Part shown: piece after piece, positions 37,640 through 48,646 of the stretch
Numbering within the stretch: the stretch's first letter is position 1
Layout of the letters: each line of letters begins with the position of its first letter
NCBI RefSeq assembly: GCF_025698545.1
Contig: NC_068576.1
Span: 55,278,094-55,342,093, forward strand
Origin: Gossypium raimondii
Taxonomy: Eukaryota; Streptophyta; Magnoliopsida; Malvales; Malvaceae
Reading direction: 5' to 3'
Length of the DNA: 64,000 nt
Made by a program: the position numbers and the translations under genes
The notes under the pieces: generated by a model
What the model was told of the DNA's origin: nothing
Seen by the model: the letters and a program-made list of their open reading frames with translations, nothing else
Database searches by the model: none

Positions 37640-38285
37640 TCAAAGCAATCAATAAAAAATAAATTATTTTAAAAAAATGTGAAGAATATGAGCTAAGGGT
37701 GACCCTACTGTGGATGTTGCATTGAATAATAATTAAAAGGCTTCCATTTCCATCAAAAGATTCTTCCTCTTGCATTTCTTATATGTATTCTTTTGTATAT
37801 TCTTCGATCTAAATGATAATAAAGAAAATGTGAATTGACTTTTAAAATATCCATCAAACATGGCGAAATGTTTTTGAATGATTATAATATTTGGTGGAGT
37901 GACGTGGCATTCCGGTGAAGTCGCGGGGATTCCAGAAAATTTTTTCCATGAAAGGTTTGAGAACAAGGAACACTAGTGCAGAGAAAAATGATGGTAAAAT
38001 TACTCTAAAGCCCTTGTATTAATAGTTGGATTACATTTTATCCATTTACTTAAACAATTAGTTTGATTAATCTTTTTAGGTTAGATCAACTTTGATCCTT
38101 CTCTTAAAAATTTAATTTATTTTTACTATTAAAAGCTACTCCATATACATCATAATAGCCTACATATGACATATGTACACATGGTACATTCAAATCAAAA
38201 TCATCACAAATTGTTCAATTCAAGATTTATAACTTTGTCTCAGAAGATGAATTGGTGAAATTTCTAGGTTTTTGGATAGAGATCC
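37640..38285. promoter_or_regulatory. Shared divergent promoter region (coiled-coil gene and TAP46)
   Basis: If the 5' UTR exon of the minus-strand coiled-coil gene ends near 37.6 kb, only about 0.65 kb separates it from the TAP46 start codon. The interval includes an ACGT-core site GTGACGTGGCATT (about 37899-37911). No coding sequence is seen. Confidence 0.35.
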
Positions 38286-41200
38286 ATGTGTGAGAGCAAA
38301 ATGGATGACGTGCCATTGCCTTCTCTCTTCGAACAAGCTAGTAAGATCCATCGGACGGCCACGGAGTCCGGTGCTGATCAGGTATGATCCCTTCTCATGC
38401 TTGATTCGATGTCCCTTTACTACTTTCTTATCTGATAAAATTTGCACTCCGTGGATTCATAGGATCTGGTAAAGAAAGGATGCGAGGCACTGGGTAAGTG
38501 CGAGGACATGATAAGCAAGCTAGGACTTTTTTCATCAAATGAGACCAAAGATGACATTAGCACCACCAATCTCAAGTATATTCTGGTCATCTTCAATATT
38601 ATAATTCCCTTTCCTTTTTTGATAAACCAGTTGTCCGTAGTATCTACATTAAGTTTCAAAAAGGAAAAAGCTCCATTTGAAATTTGGATTTCTAATTATT
38701 TCATAATGTTTCTGGAATTACTTATTTTTGTATTATGCTGTAATTATGTCATAGCGTCAAGGTTTTAACGTTTTTTTTTTTCATTTCAGGTGCCATTTTA
38801 TCTTGCAGAGCTGACTGAAAAGATTGTGCAGGACAATAGGATACAGATTCTCAAAACTTCACAGGCAAAATTGAAAGTAAGTTTAGTTCACAACATGAAG
38901 TGTAGTTGAAAGATTAGTCATAATACTGAATAGTGTTGCTTGGTAGCTGTTTACCTTTTAATCTGTTTCAACTTGTAGTCTATAGTCCATCTAGTATGTA
39001 AATTGGAACTTATAGAAAGTGTGGTGTCTTCTAGGAGTTCATGTCTTTTTGCGAGGCAATGAAGCTTGAACCACAGGAAGAGTTGGAAGTCGCTGTACAA
39101 GGAGCATCAAATTCTTTTGCTGACCGAAGGGCCTTAAAGGTAGTTATATATACTCCTGCTAACAGCATGATTTGTATTTTTTGGGGGAGGAATACATAGA
39201 TTTGAATGGAAATTCTGTTGTGGTGTACGTGCTTTTTTGTGCCTGCAATCAGATTGCTCGGTTCAAACGCCAAAGAGCAGCAGAAGCAAAGCTGACAGAA
39301 ATAAAGGAACGGAAGGAACGACGCGAGCGTTCAACAAAAGCTGCTGCCATATCCACTCCTGTTGAGCATGGAGAGGAGGATGTGCTGGATGACGACGGGG
39401 AGGAAGAATGAGAGGTTAGTTCTATTCGTACAATGGTTTTTAAACTCTTCTCTTGATGTGACATTACTGTTAAGACTTTCCTGTTTATGTTGTTATCATC
39501 TGAAAATCTGCAAAATCATGGAACTTATAGAAGCTATTGCATGAAATGTTGCACAAGAACCTCTAGCAACTCTTTTATATCAACTATATCATAAAACCAG
39601 GATTTAGGGAGGCTTTAGTTAAGGTACTATAAAGATTTCTTTTGAATTTGTTTGTCGTTTGAATTACTTTTTGTGCTTCTGCTCGTGAAACCAGAGAACA
39701 GGGATAGTTTAGTTAGGGCTACTACAGAATAAGATCCCCCCTGAACTGTTTCTCTGTTTGTTTCTTATTCTTGTACGATTTTCATAAGCAATTTCTAGCA
39801 AGAATTGTAATTGTATTCTGGTTGACTATGGTGCCTAGCAGTTTGAAATGTCATGTGAGGTAATACATTGCTAAGTTATAATTTGAGGCTTTGTGACTTG
39901 AGTTTTACTTTATATGATGTAAGTGTTAGCATTTTTTTCCTTCCTTTTATCTGATCTACTATTACTAGGACTGAATTGGGAACTATGACTACAATAGATG
40001 GCCCTTCTTATTTCATGAAGTCTCTAGCTGATGCTAAAAATTATTTTGGTTATTTAGTTGTCAGAATAAATCTATTATGCGTTGAAGTTGGAACTGAAAT
40101 ATTATACCTAATGCTTATTGTTGAAAATATTATTTGTGCTTGTTTTGGTTCCACAAAACTTTCTGCTTTCTCTAAAAGAATGATATTCCCCTTGCGCAGG
40201 CTTGGCTTACTACCATCTCATTGGCTATTTGTAAGGTTAGTCTAATATGTCACTACAATCTTCTATGTAAAAACTTTAAAGGTGTTTTCACCATATAGTG
40301 ATATCTTTGTTCCACAAATTGTAGGCTTTTGATCTGCTTGAAATGCTAAAGAAGGAAGAAGAGATGCTTGCTGCCATTAGGGAAAAACACCTAAAGGTAT
40401 TAATCTTCTTAAATTAGCCTCTCCTTTTTTCCTGAAAATTTTTGTTTCTTTACCTTGTTAACATTTTTGTGACGAGTTGTGCTGAAAATTTGACACCACA
40501 AGAAGACTCGAAGCTTTTAAGCTAAGCACTACCTAAGATCGACACCATACTTTCCACTTAGGAGGCGTACGGCATCACTGGAGTTAAACATTTTATTCTG
40601 TTAGGCATTAGAAAGGGAAACATAAATGTACAATGCCGAGGCTGACACTGTTCACCCCACTGAAGAGTTTGGTTACTTGATATTTCTGATAAATAGAAAG
40701 GGAACCATAAATGTGCATTGCCTTCATTCTTGATACTTGCTACAAGTCCAACTGATCATTGATTTTGTAGAAAATTTGAGATTTTGCAATAAATTACTCG
40801 ATCTGCTAAAACATTGTACTGTTATTTAAATGATAAATTACTCGATCTGCTACAATCTTTCATTTATTATCGGACCAACCTTGACTGTTACAATTTCTGA
40901 CTGATAATATAACCAATTTCTTGTGAATTGCTTAGACCAGTGATGTTGGCCTGCTTCAGTCGGTATCCTGTGCTGAAAAAGATTCATAGTTTTTCTTTTC
41001 AGGGTTTTAGAAAAGTAATTGTTTGAAGCAATCATCATATTCATTTCTTACTTTTTTTGCTCCAATTTTGAAAGTTAAAGCCTAATGAACTACTTTCTAA
41101 TGTGAATATGCATTGGTACATTTATATTTTTCCTTGTATACCAGGAAGGGGAAAAGGAGTTTTCTCAGGCTATCCTAGATGATCGCACCAAGAAAGCTGA

Positions 41201-41848
41201 GGCATGGCATCGTGATGCTGCAACTCGGGCTCGATATACTAAACCTGCACCACCTATCACGTGTGCTACATTTGCTCAAGATGTTATAGAAGGAAGGGCA
41301 AATGTTTCACAGGCACATGACCACAAACACCAGCCAATGATCTTTGGACCAAAAAGCCTTACAGGTGGAAGCTTGACAAGTGAGAGGGAAAGGATGGCAG
41401 CCCAAGCTTTCCAACCTTTTCATAGGTAAATCCCTGTCCTGTAACACAACTTTTATGTATATTCTGTATATTCTGTTCTGTTCTCTGGGATGATGCAGAG
41501 CTTTGAGCATCAAATTCTCTTGTTAAACACCTTGCACCATATCATGCCAAATTAACATGTGATGTTGAGCAGATACTGATTGCGGTCATACATAACAAAT
41601 TATCCTGTAGGATGCCAACGATAAGCATCGAGGAAGCTGGTCTGAAAGAGATGGAAATGATGAACAAATGGAAGGAGAGGAATGCAAAAATGTTCGAAGA
41701 AGCTAACTCGGCATGGTATAAGGACCGCCCGAAGTTGAGACCGAGTGAAGATGATGATGATGCACAAGAGAAGGCGAGGGCATGGGATGACTGGAAAGAT
41801 GATAATCCTCGAGGTGCTGGCAATAAAAAGCTCACACCCTGCGGGTGA
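38286..41848 (+). CDS. TAP46: TAP46 (alpha4-type PP2A/PP4/PP6 regulatory subunit), interrupted by an in-frame stop
   Basis: Exons are 38286-38381, 38463-38585, 38790-38876, 39035-39139, 39253-39414, 40200-40235, 40325-40396, 41145-41425 and 41611-41848. They give 1,200 nt (400 codons) in one frame, but codon 190 is TGA (39409-39411). The start MCESKMDDVPLPSLFEQASK aligns with other plant TAP46 proteins. Recognisable blocks include LGLFSSNETKDDISTTNLKY, ALKIARFKRQRAAEAKL, FDLLEMLKKEEEML and the C-terminal hallmark KARAWDDWKDDNPRG followed by AGNKKLTPCG. TAP46 binds catalytic subunits of PP2A-like phosphatases through its helical N-terminal domain and is a TOR target in plants. The stop falls in the conserved GEEE-x-EAW segment, where x is Arg in plant homologues. 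All splice sites and the downstream frame are intact, so the break looks recent or is a sequence error. Confidence 0.9.
39409..39411 (+). other. TAP46: Premature TGA stop in TAP46 exon 5
   Basis: Reading exon 5 from 39253 gives GGG GAG GAA GAA TGA GAG before the donor GTTAGT. Plant homologues have Arg here, so a single CGA-to-TGA transition explains it. It lies 3 bases before the exon end and more than 50 bases upstream of later exon junctions, so nonsense-mediated decay would be expected. Confidence 0.9.
40611..40850 (+). repeat. Local duplications in TAP46 intron 7
   Basis: AGAAAGGGAAACATAAATGT (about 40610) recurs as AGAAAGGGAACCATAAATGT (about 40693). Also, AAATTACTCGATCTGCTA occurs at about 40791 and again at about 40834. 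These are two short direct duplications inside one intron. Confidence 0.6.
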
Positions 41849-43211
41849 AAGCTGACAAGTAAGTTCTTATACTTTTCTTATAACGTATTCTTTCAGACCT
41901 AATTAATGGTGGTTTTAGGAACATTCTCCGAAATCTATATTTATTATAGATTTTCACTTAACGAAATTTTAGCAGTTTGCTTTGAGTAATGTATAAAATT
42001 CACACGTTAATTAGAACAAAATTGATCCTTGCACAAGTCTACGTGATTCGAATTTTGTGTAACATTATTTATATTTGTATATTTTAACTAAGCCTATTTT
42101 AGACTTATCTATATTGAATCTTTATTACATTTTGCAAAAATTATGCCACTCCTAATAATATTAGATATTATCATAGATCTGACTTTTATGATAGAAATTA
42201 TATAATATATAAAATTAATATAAATAAAATATTACATAATTAAAAAATAGGTCAGATTAACTTGGGCTTAAGCTTGACTCGCATTTTAAATGGGCTTAAT
42301 TTTTAGTTCAAGATTATGTTTTGGGTTTAATATTTTTATCCAAACCCTTTCAAATATCGATTCTGATTTTGGATTTGGGCGAGTGATTGCAACAATACGA
42401 ATTATTAAATGTGCTAAATTTTTTGTTTAAGATTTAAAGAAAATATTTAATACACTAATAGTAGAATTTAAAATTTTCACAAATAGAGTTGGATTGTTGA
42501 TAGTGTATATAGAGTATGGTAAAAAATATTTAAAAATAAATCTATAATTGAAATGAAACATATGATAAATTTATAATTTTGCTTGTGGAGTCAAAAGAGT
42601 GTATTATAAGAATATCAAATATTTGCCTTAAGATTTAAGTGTTGGTATTGTTGTCTAAAAGTGCTCTAAAAAATAAAATATCTATTTTAAACATATGTTT
42701 TAAAGTAAAAAAAAAGTATTTAAATGATGTTCAAATTCATCAATACAATAATATTTTAATAAAAATATAAAAAATAACTTATTATTAATTATTATTAATA
42801 TTTGATATATATTGCATAAACAATTAATGTCAATTATTTGTAAATTTTAATTTAAATACATAAATAATGGTGTATACCATATAAATATTATACAAAATAC
42901 ATTTGATTTTAAAAGTGTTTTTAATTAAAAGTTAAATTTCAGCTTTAGAAACCATAATATTTTAATTTAATTTAATTTAATTTAATTTTATATAAAATAT
43001 AAAAAACACCATCATAATAATATTTATTATTTTAAAACGAAAATTTTAATAATTTTGAATTAAATATATAAATAAAGGTATTATGCGACAATTTAAAAGA
43101 CAAACATTTCAATTATATTAATTAATAATTTATAAACATATTAGAGATAAATAAAGGATAATTTTTGCATATATGCTGGAAAAAAATTTATTTGAGAAAT
43201 TATGCTTTTTT

Positions 43212-44375
43212 TTAATTTATCGATTTACGTTGTTTTTGGATAGAAAAAGGAAAATGATCTTACAGGACGTGTTTTAACTGAATATTGACAACTCAGCTCT
43301 TTTGATCAGATAGTTAAATATTCGAGCTTTTGTCCTTGAGCCCTGAATTTGATTCCTCTCCTACTCATATTTATATTTTTTATTTCATGTTATTTTAAAC
43401 TTTTATTATTTTTAATTAATATTTTAATACATTAGCTCTTTCTCCTAGATGGTTAGATAATTGTGATTTCATCTTTGAGTCCTAAGTTCAATTTCCTCAT
43501 AAGCATTTAAATATGTATTTTCATTTCATGTTGTTTCAAGCTTTTTATTATTTTTAATTTATGTTTATAATTAAAAATATATTGTTTAATTAATAAAATC
43601 TTTTATTTATAAAATAAAATATTTATTGTAAAATATTATTATTAGTAAATACAAATTTTATATGTGTAATATTTATCTTTCAATACATATCATGAGTGTA
43701 GTAAATTGACATATTATATATTTTTGTATGTGCATTTGAAATATTTCCCATTAAAAATATTTGAAATATCATACCCACAATGTAGATGAAAGAACAATAA
43801 TATTTAAAATATTTTACATATTTGAAATGATTATTTGATTTTATAATACTAGAAATCACTATACCCCACAATATAGGTGGAGAAAACAAATATTTGACAT
43901 ATAAATATTGTATATAAAGAAATATATATCTAAAGAATTAGTTAATGTTTTTAAAAATAATTAAATATCTATTATTTGATTTTATAAATAAAAGAGAGAT
44001 GAATTAAAAAAACTTGAAAACAATATATTTATTAGTTATAAACATTAATTAAAAATAATAAAAGGCTTGAAACAATATAAAATAAAAAATGCATAAAAAT
44101 GCTTCTAAGAGGAATCAAACTTAGGATTCAAGGGTAACATTACAATTATCTAACCATCTAACCAAAAAACTAATGTGTCAAAATATTAATTAAAACTAAT
44201 AAAACTTAAACAACATAAAATAAAAATACAAATATGAATAAAAAATCGAACTCGAGACTTAAAAGACAAAAATATTGACATTTAATCATCTAACAAAAAT
44301 TAATTTAGCAATATTTAATAAAGATGTGTTTTATTTTCTCATCTAAAAATAATATAAATCGATAAATTTCAAAAA
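43212..44375. mobile_element. Large imperfect palindrome with tandem tRNA-like modules
   Basis: The left arm (about 43212-43615) is matched in reverse complement by the right arm (about 43975-44375), around a ~360-bp loop. Each arm has two tandem modules about 130 bp apart, each with an A-box-like part (AGATGGTTAGATAATTGTG) and a B-box-like part (CCTAAGTTCAATTTCC, or CTGAATTTGATTCC). Modules lie at about 43304-43370 and 43434-43502 in the left arm, and at about 44108-44180 and 44240-44310 in the right arm. The boundaries are approximate. Confidence 0.6.
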
Positions 44376-44499
44376 TTTCAACAAACTTTCTCAATTTTTT
44401 TTACCATATATATGAATCACCCGATAAATAAATATACATAACAATTGTTTAAAAAAAATTGGTTAAACGGAATTTTAGTACGGAATTGTGACTTTGGTC

Positions 44500-44882
44500 T
44501 AGAGGTGCTCATGGGCCGGGCAGCCCGGCCCGACGGTTCGCCCGAAATATGGGAGGGTTTGGGTAAAAATATAAGCTCGAAATATGGGCTTGGGCAAAAA
44601 AAGGGGCCCGTTTAGAAAACGGGCCGGGCCTCGGGCACCACTTTTTTGCCCGGGCCCGGCCCGATATAATAAATATATTTATTTTTTAAATTTTTTTAAT
44701 TTTTTAATTTTAAAATATTTTTAAAATACTTTTTTAAATTTTTAAAATAAATTTTTGGTATTTATTAAAAAAATAGGCCGGGCCCGGGCTTATCATTTTT
44801 TTTCCGGACCGGGCCCGGGCCTAAGACTCGGGACAAAATTTTTTTATGGGCCCAGCCCGAACCCGGCCCATGAGCACCTCTA
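44500..44882. mobile_element. hAT-type non-autonomous element with 21-bp perfect TIRs
   Basis: The left end begins TAGAGGTGCTCATGGG and continues with CCGGG; the right end is its exact reverse complement over 21 bases. The flanks CTTTGGTC (44492-44499) and GTTTGGTC (44883-44890) are an 8-bp duplication with one mismatch. The first five bases, TAGAG, fit the hAT end consensus YARNG. The interior is unusually GC-rich near both ends (GGGCCGGGC words) and AT-rich in the centre, with no transposase. Confidence 0.85.
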
Positions 44883-46160
44883 GTTTGGTCGGTTAATGGT
44901 GTTTATTAAGTATTCAAAAGTAGGGGGGTGCTGGCACACAAAGTTTTTTGGTCCACCTCTTATTTATTATTCCTTAATTATGGGTTTAATAATAATTAAG
45001 TTGCTTATTTATTTATCCAGAGATGCCACACAATGCCAGCCTGTGACAGACGGGTAATAACAAACTTCTTTGTTTTCAGTTATATTACTAAGAAAAACTA
45101 CATGCAAATTCCAAAGTGAAGTTACAAGCCTGTCCCTTGTCCGGTAGGATTTAGGACAGCTCCTGTTTAAACCACGTGGATGTTTTATACCTAGTTTTTG
45201 CTGACTAATAATGTCTCTCTTCAATTTTCTTTACATATCATGAAAGCTGTTATGAGTATTATATTTTGGGTCTTTTATTTATTTTTATACGAATTGATAT
45301 TTTATTAAAATTTTATTTATTTGTATTATTAAAAATTGGTATAAATAAAATAAACAAATAATTATATGTACCTCGTACTAATATATATGTATAGGGATCA
45401 ATTTTAATAATAGAAAAATATTTTTTAATAAAAATTTTATTTACTCTTAAATCTAACGTATAAAAATTAATTTATTTAATTTTTTAATAAATAAAATAAA
45501 ATAAAATATGATTTTTAATATAAAAATTGTTTCTATGATACTTTTACCTTTTATTTAATAAATATCTTCAAAAAAAAAGGTTAGGGAATACACCTGCTAC
45601 AAGACAAATGGGCAAGGAACATGACAGGCAAAATGAATTCACACCATCTTTAGCAAAATGTAGGAGAGAAATTGTATGTGCTTGATTTGGATGACTTTTA
45701 GTTTTAGATTCAAAAGACAGGCTTATAAATCGTAGACTCACTCAGGTGATAAGCAATATTTTTTAAATCGAATGAGATTGGTCAATTGAATTAATTGGAC
45801 AAAAAATTAATTAAGATATCAAAATGAGAACTGCTTGAAGTCGATTAAACCAATTTTTTATATTTTAAATTTTTAATAATTTATTTAATTAAATTGAAAG
45901 AACCGGTGAATAAATATTTTGACCGGTTGTCGGTTCAGAAAATGTTGGTGCTTAGTTCCCAACATAGCTTTTTAAACACATACAAAAAGTCACATGTATA
46001 GAACAATTGAGGTGGATTGACTCTTTTTTCAAGAGAAGTTTTCAACCGACTCTTTCAAGAGAAGTTCTCAAAACAATCAAATGTATTCCGTGTTGAGATT
46101 TTGTTCCTGCTAGTTCATATAGCTCAAGTGGTATCATGGTTACACAGGTAAGGGTCATAT

Positions 46161-46795
46161 TAGAGGTGTCCATGGGCTGGGCGGCCCGGCTCGGCTCGAC
46201 GGCCCGCCCGAAATATGGAAAGGTTCGGGTAAAAATATAGGCCCGAAATATGAACTTGGACAAAAAATGAGGCCCGTTTAGAAAACGGGCTGGGCCTCGA
46301 GTAAAATTTTTTTGGCCTGGCCTAGCCCGGAAATATATTAAATAAATATTTTTTATTTTTAAAATATACTAGTTTTAGTTTTATTTTAAGTTTTAAGTTA
46401 CAAAATGTTAGATTTTGTTACAACAATTAATACAATTAACAATTAATAATTTGATATAATTTGATAATTTTAGTAACAATTAATACAATTAACAATTAAT
46501 AATTTTACTAACAAAATATTAGATTTTACAAAATGTTGACTAGTACAAAAAAATATAATTTGATACAATTTTAATAACAATTAATTTTGATAACAATTAG
46601 TTTTAATTTTAATAAAAATATAATTTTAATTTTAATTAAAAAACTGGCCGAGCCAGGCCAAGCTAGGGTTCCATATTTTTTCTCTGGGCTGGGCCTGGAC
46701 AAAATCTCAGGCCCATATTTCGGGCCAGGCCAAGCCCAGGCCTAGGAAGCAAGCTAACAAAATTTTGGACCCGGCCCAGCCCATGGACACCTCTA
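46161..46795. mobile_element. hAT-type non-autonomous element with 22-bp perfect TIRs
   Basis: The left end TAGAGGTGTCCATGGGCTGG is matched exactly, over 22 bases, by the reverse complement of the right end. The 8-bp flanks GGTCATAT (46153-46160) and GGGCATAT (46796-46803) differ at one base. It belongs to the same family as the element at 44500 but is 635 bp long, with a different AT-rich centre. Short open frames inside or at its ends are not genes. Confidence 0.85.
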
Positions 46796-47857
46796 GGGCA
46801 TATAAATCTCAAGTTGATGATTTGAGTCATCTATGCTCAATTAACTCAATTATTATTCACATGTCCTATACTAACACCCTCTCTTCAGTCTTGCTGAGTC
46901 ATATCTCCTTCATGAGGACAATACCTTCGGTTGTTAGGAGTCCGATCGGCTGCCCAACTGACACTTTGAAGACTTTTCCCGGAAAAACCAATCCACCCTC
47001 AACAAAAGCCTAATGCTACTAAAGAAAAACCAGTTCTGTCAGCAATAGCCATTCAACATAACAACAAGATGAAGCCATTTTTTACTTCTTCCTTGAAAGA
47101 ATGCATTCCTGGTGGAAAATTATGAAAGATAACAGCAGATTAAACAAGGTACCTATGTTACTTGGAATCGAGAGTATATCGGATATGAATAATATCTACT
47201 CCAATACGAGCATGTTTAACTTTTTTCGAGCTTTTCCTTGTATATTCTCATACTTGTGTTTGGATTCGAGTTTACCTCACACATACGAAGTAAATCCATT
47301 GACAGAAAAGGAACTTTTCATGTTTCTAATCAGTATTGAGATATGACCTTAAGATGTAGGCTAGTCTTTTATGAACTTTTTTCCCACAACATAATAATGA
47401 TATACAACATAAAATTACAATAAATTTTTTATTGAAATGAAGAAAATCTTAAATTATTCTAAAGAGAAAAATTAAAACTGTTACATTGAAAAAAAAATGG
47501 GAACCAAAGCTCAAAAAAGCAATAACAAGATGATCCACAGCAACAATGCTATAGCAGAGGGATTTTTTTTTTTTTTTTAACTTTGTATGCTGTAGGGTAT
47601 AAACAGTTTGTGGTGCAAATTACATATAATTTTGCAAACCAAGAACTGAAAAAAAAAAAGAGAAGAAAATGTTCTGAAAATCAACAACAAAAAGACTTAA
47701 TCAAGCCCAGAATTGAAAAATCCAGAAAAGATTCAAACACTTACAATTACAATATTTTAACAATGCCCTTTTCCATTGCATTGTTCTTTGTTCACCAGCT
47801 AGATACTGCTCTTGTCAATGGAATTCATCACTTTTGACCATCAAAGTATACGTATTT

Positions 47858-48646
47858 TTAGCCATCAATGCATTGTAAGCCTCTGCAAACCCATAACCAA
47901 ACCCCAAATAAAGTAGCACAAACAAGCAAATCCAATATTAAAACTACCCAAACATGTTTCCTCCATGTTTGTTTAGCCTTTTGTTTATCGCCGCCACCAC
48001 CACCACATAAACCACCACTTTTTTGCATTGAAACTGGGTAATCTCTAAAATTGTCGCTTAAATCAACTGTATTCTCCATCCCAACAATCCCACCGCCGCC
48101 GCCGCCAACTCCACCGCAACCATCTATGGTTTCATCGCCGTTTACTTCCAAACCACCACCGGATCTTTTCTTCTTTTTCAAACCCCCTAACAAAGGAGCC
48201 ACCACGGTTGGGTTTCTACTATCTTTTACTACTGGGGATGGAACAAAATCCAAACCCAAACCCAAACCCAAACCCAAAGCCTCTGAAAAAACCGGATCGA
48301 AATGAGATTGAAGACAATTTGGGGTCAAATTATCAGTACCCATAACTAAACCAGTGAGTAGAAAATCGTCCAAAGCACCTTTCAAGCGATCCAAGAACCA
48401 AAACGACTCAGATTTGTCGAGATCTTCATGGGATATGATGAAATAAACAAAAGGGTCATCGATTAAGAAGGTATAGGACCTTTGGGAAACTGTATGAGAG
48501 AACATTGAATGGTAAGGAGGGGCTTTCTCGATGCATTCCCTTGCTAATGGCTCGATCCCCACGGCTTCTTTGCGAGTGAATTCAGCCACAACTGTGGGTC
48601 CTTTTGCAATGCAAGCATATAGTATCAGCTTAGGATCGGAAATCAT
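47858..48646 (-). CDS. Phytolongin, longin-domain protein with C-terminal membrane anchor (262 aa, intronless)
   Basis: A single open frame. Residues 1-~125 form a longin domain: ISDPKLILYACIAKGPTVVA, SQRSYTFLIDDPFVYFIISH, FWFLDRLKGALDDFL. The middle is a Gly/Lys-rich linker with (LG)n and GGVGGGGGG tracts. The C-terminal part has the phytolongin region (basic KQTWRKHVW) and a transmembrane helix, VVLILDLLVCATLFGVWLWV, followed by a short lumenal tail, CRGLQCIDG. Phytolongins are plant VAMP relatives that keep the longin fold and tail anchor but lack the R-SNARE motif, as here. They reside on secretory-pathway membranes. The lack of introns fits the Phyl1 group. A hexanucleotide repeat lies in the linker (48248-48280). 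Confidence 0.9.
   Translation of the reverse strand: MISDPKLILYACIAKGPTVVAEFTRKEAVGIEPLARECIEKAPPYHSMFSHTVSQRSYTFLIDDPFVYFIISHEDLDKSESFWFLDRLKGALDDFLLTGLVMGTDNLTPNCLQSHFDPVFSEALGLGLGLGLDFVPSPVVKDSRNPTVVAPLLGGLKKKKRSGGGLEVNGDETIDGCGGVGGGGGGIVGMENTVDLSDNFRDYPVSMQKSGGLCGGGGGDKQKAKQTWRKHVWVVLILDLLVCATLFGVWLWVCRGLQCIDG
48248..48280 (-). repeat. (GGGTTT)n hexamer repeat inside the phytolongin CDS
   Basis: On the coding strand four GGG runs are separated by TTT, encoding alternating Leu-Gly. The CCC runs on the plus strand are at 48255-57, 48261-63, 48267-69 and 48273-75. This fits the classic G-quadruplex pattern. Confidence 0.9.

Larger units (their letters stand above)
41849..47857. other. Gene-free, repeat-rich region between TAP46 and phytolongin
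   Basis: After the TAP46 3' UTR the sequence is extremely AT-rich. It contains a large palindrome with tRNA-like modules (43212-44375) and two complete hAT-type elements (44500-44882 and 46161-46795). The DNA at about 46.8-47.35 kb is less AT-rich and has short open frames, but I could not match them to a protein. The poly-T/A tract at about 47563-47580 and beyond probably belongs to the phytolongin 3' region. Confidence 0.55.

Noticed and set aside
38220-38659. Minus-strand open frames over the TAP46 5' exons
   Set aside because: They are antisense to exons 1 and 2 of TAP46, which are supported by conserved protein sequence and splice sites.
43304-44310. Functional tRNA genes
   Set aside because: The modules have box-like sequences but do not fold into a convincing cloverleaf with an anticodon loop, and all four are diverged from each other.
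46765-47013. 82-codon open frame (MDPAQPMDTSRAYK...)
   Set aside because: It begins inside the terminal inverted repeat of the hAT-type element at 46161-46795, so the start is an artefact of the insertion.
47101-47346. 81-codon open frame (MHSWWKIMKDN...)
   Set aside because: No recognisable domain and no splice partners. It lies in repeat-like DNA beside a hAT-type element.
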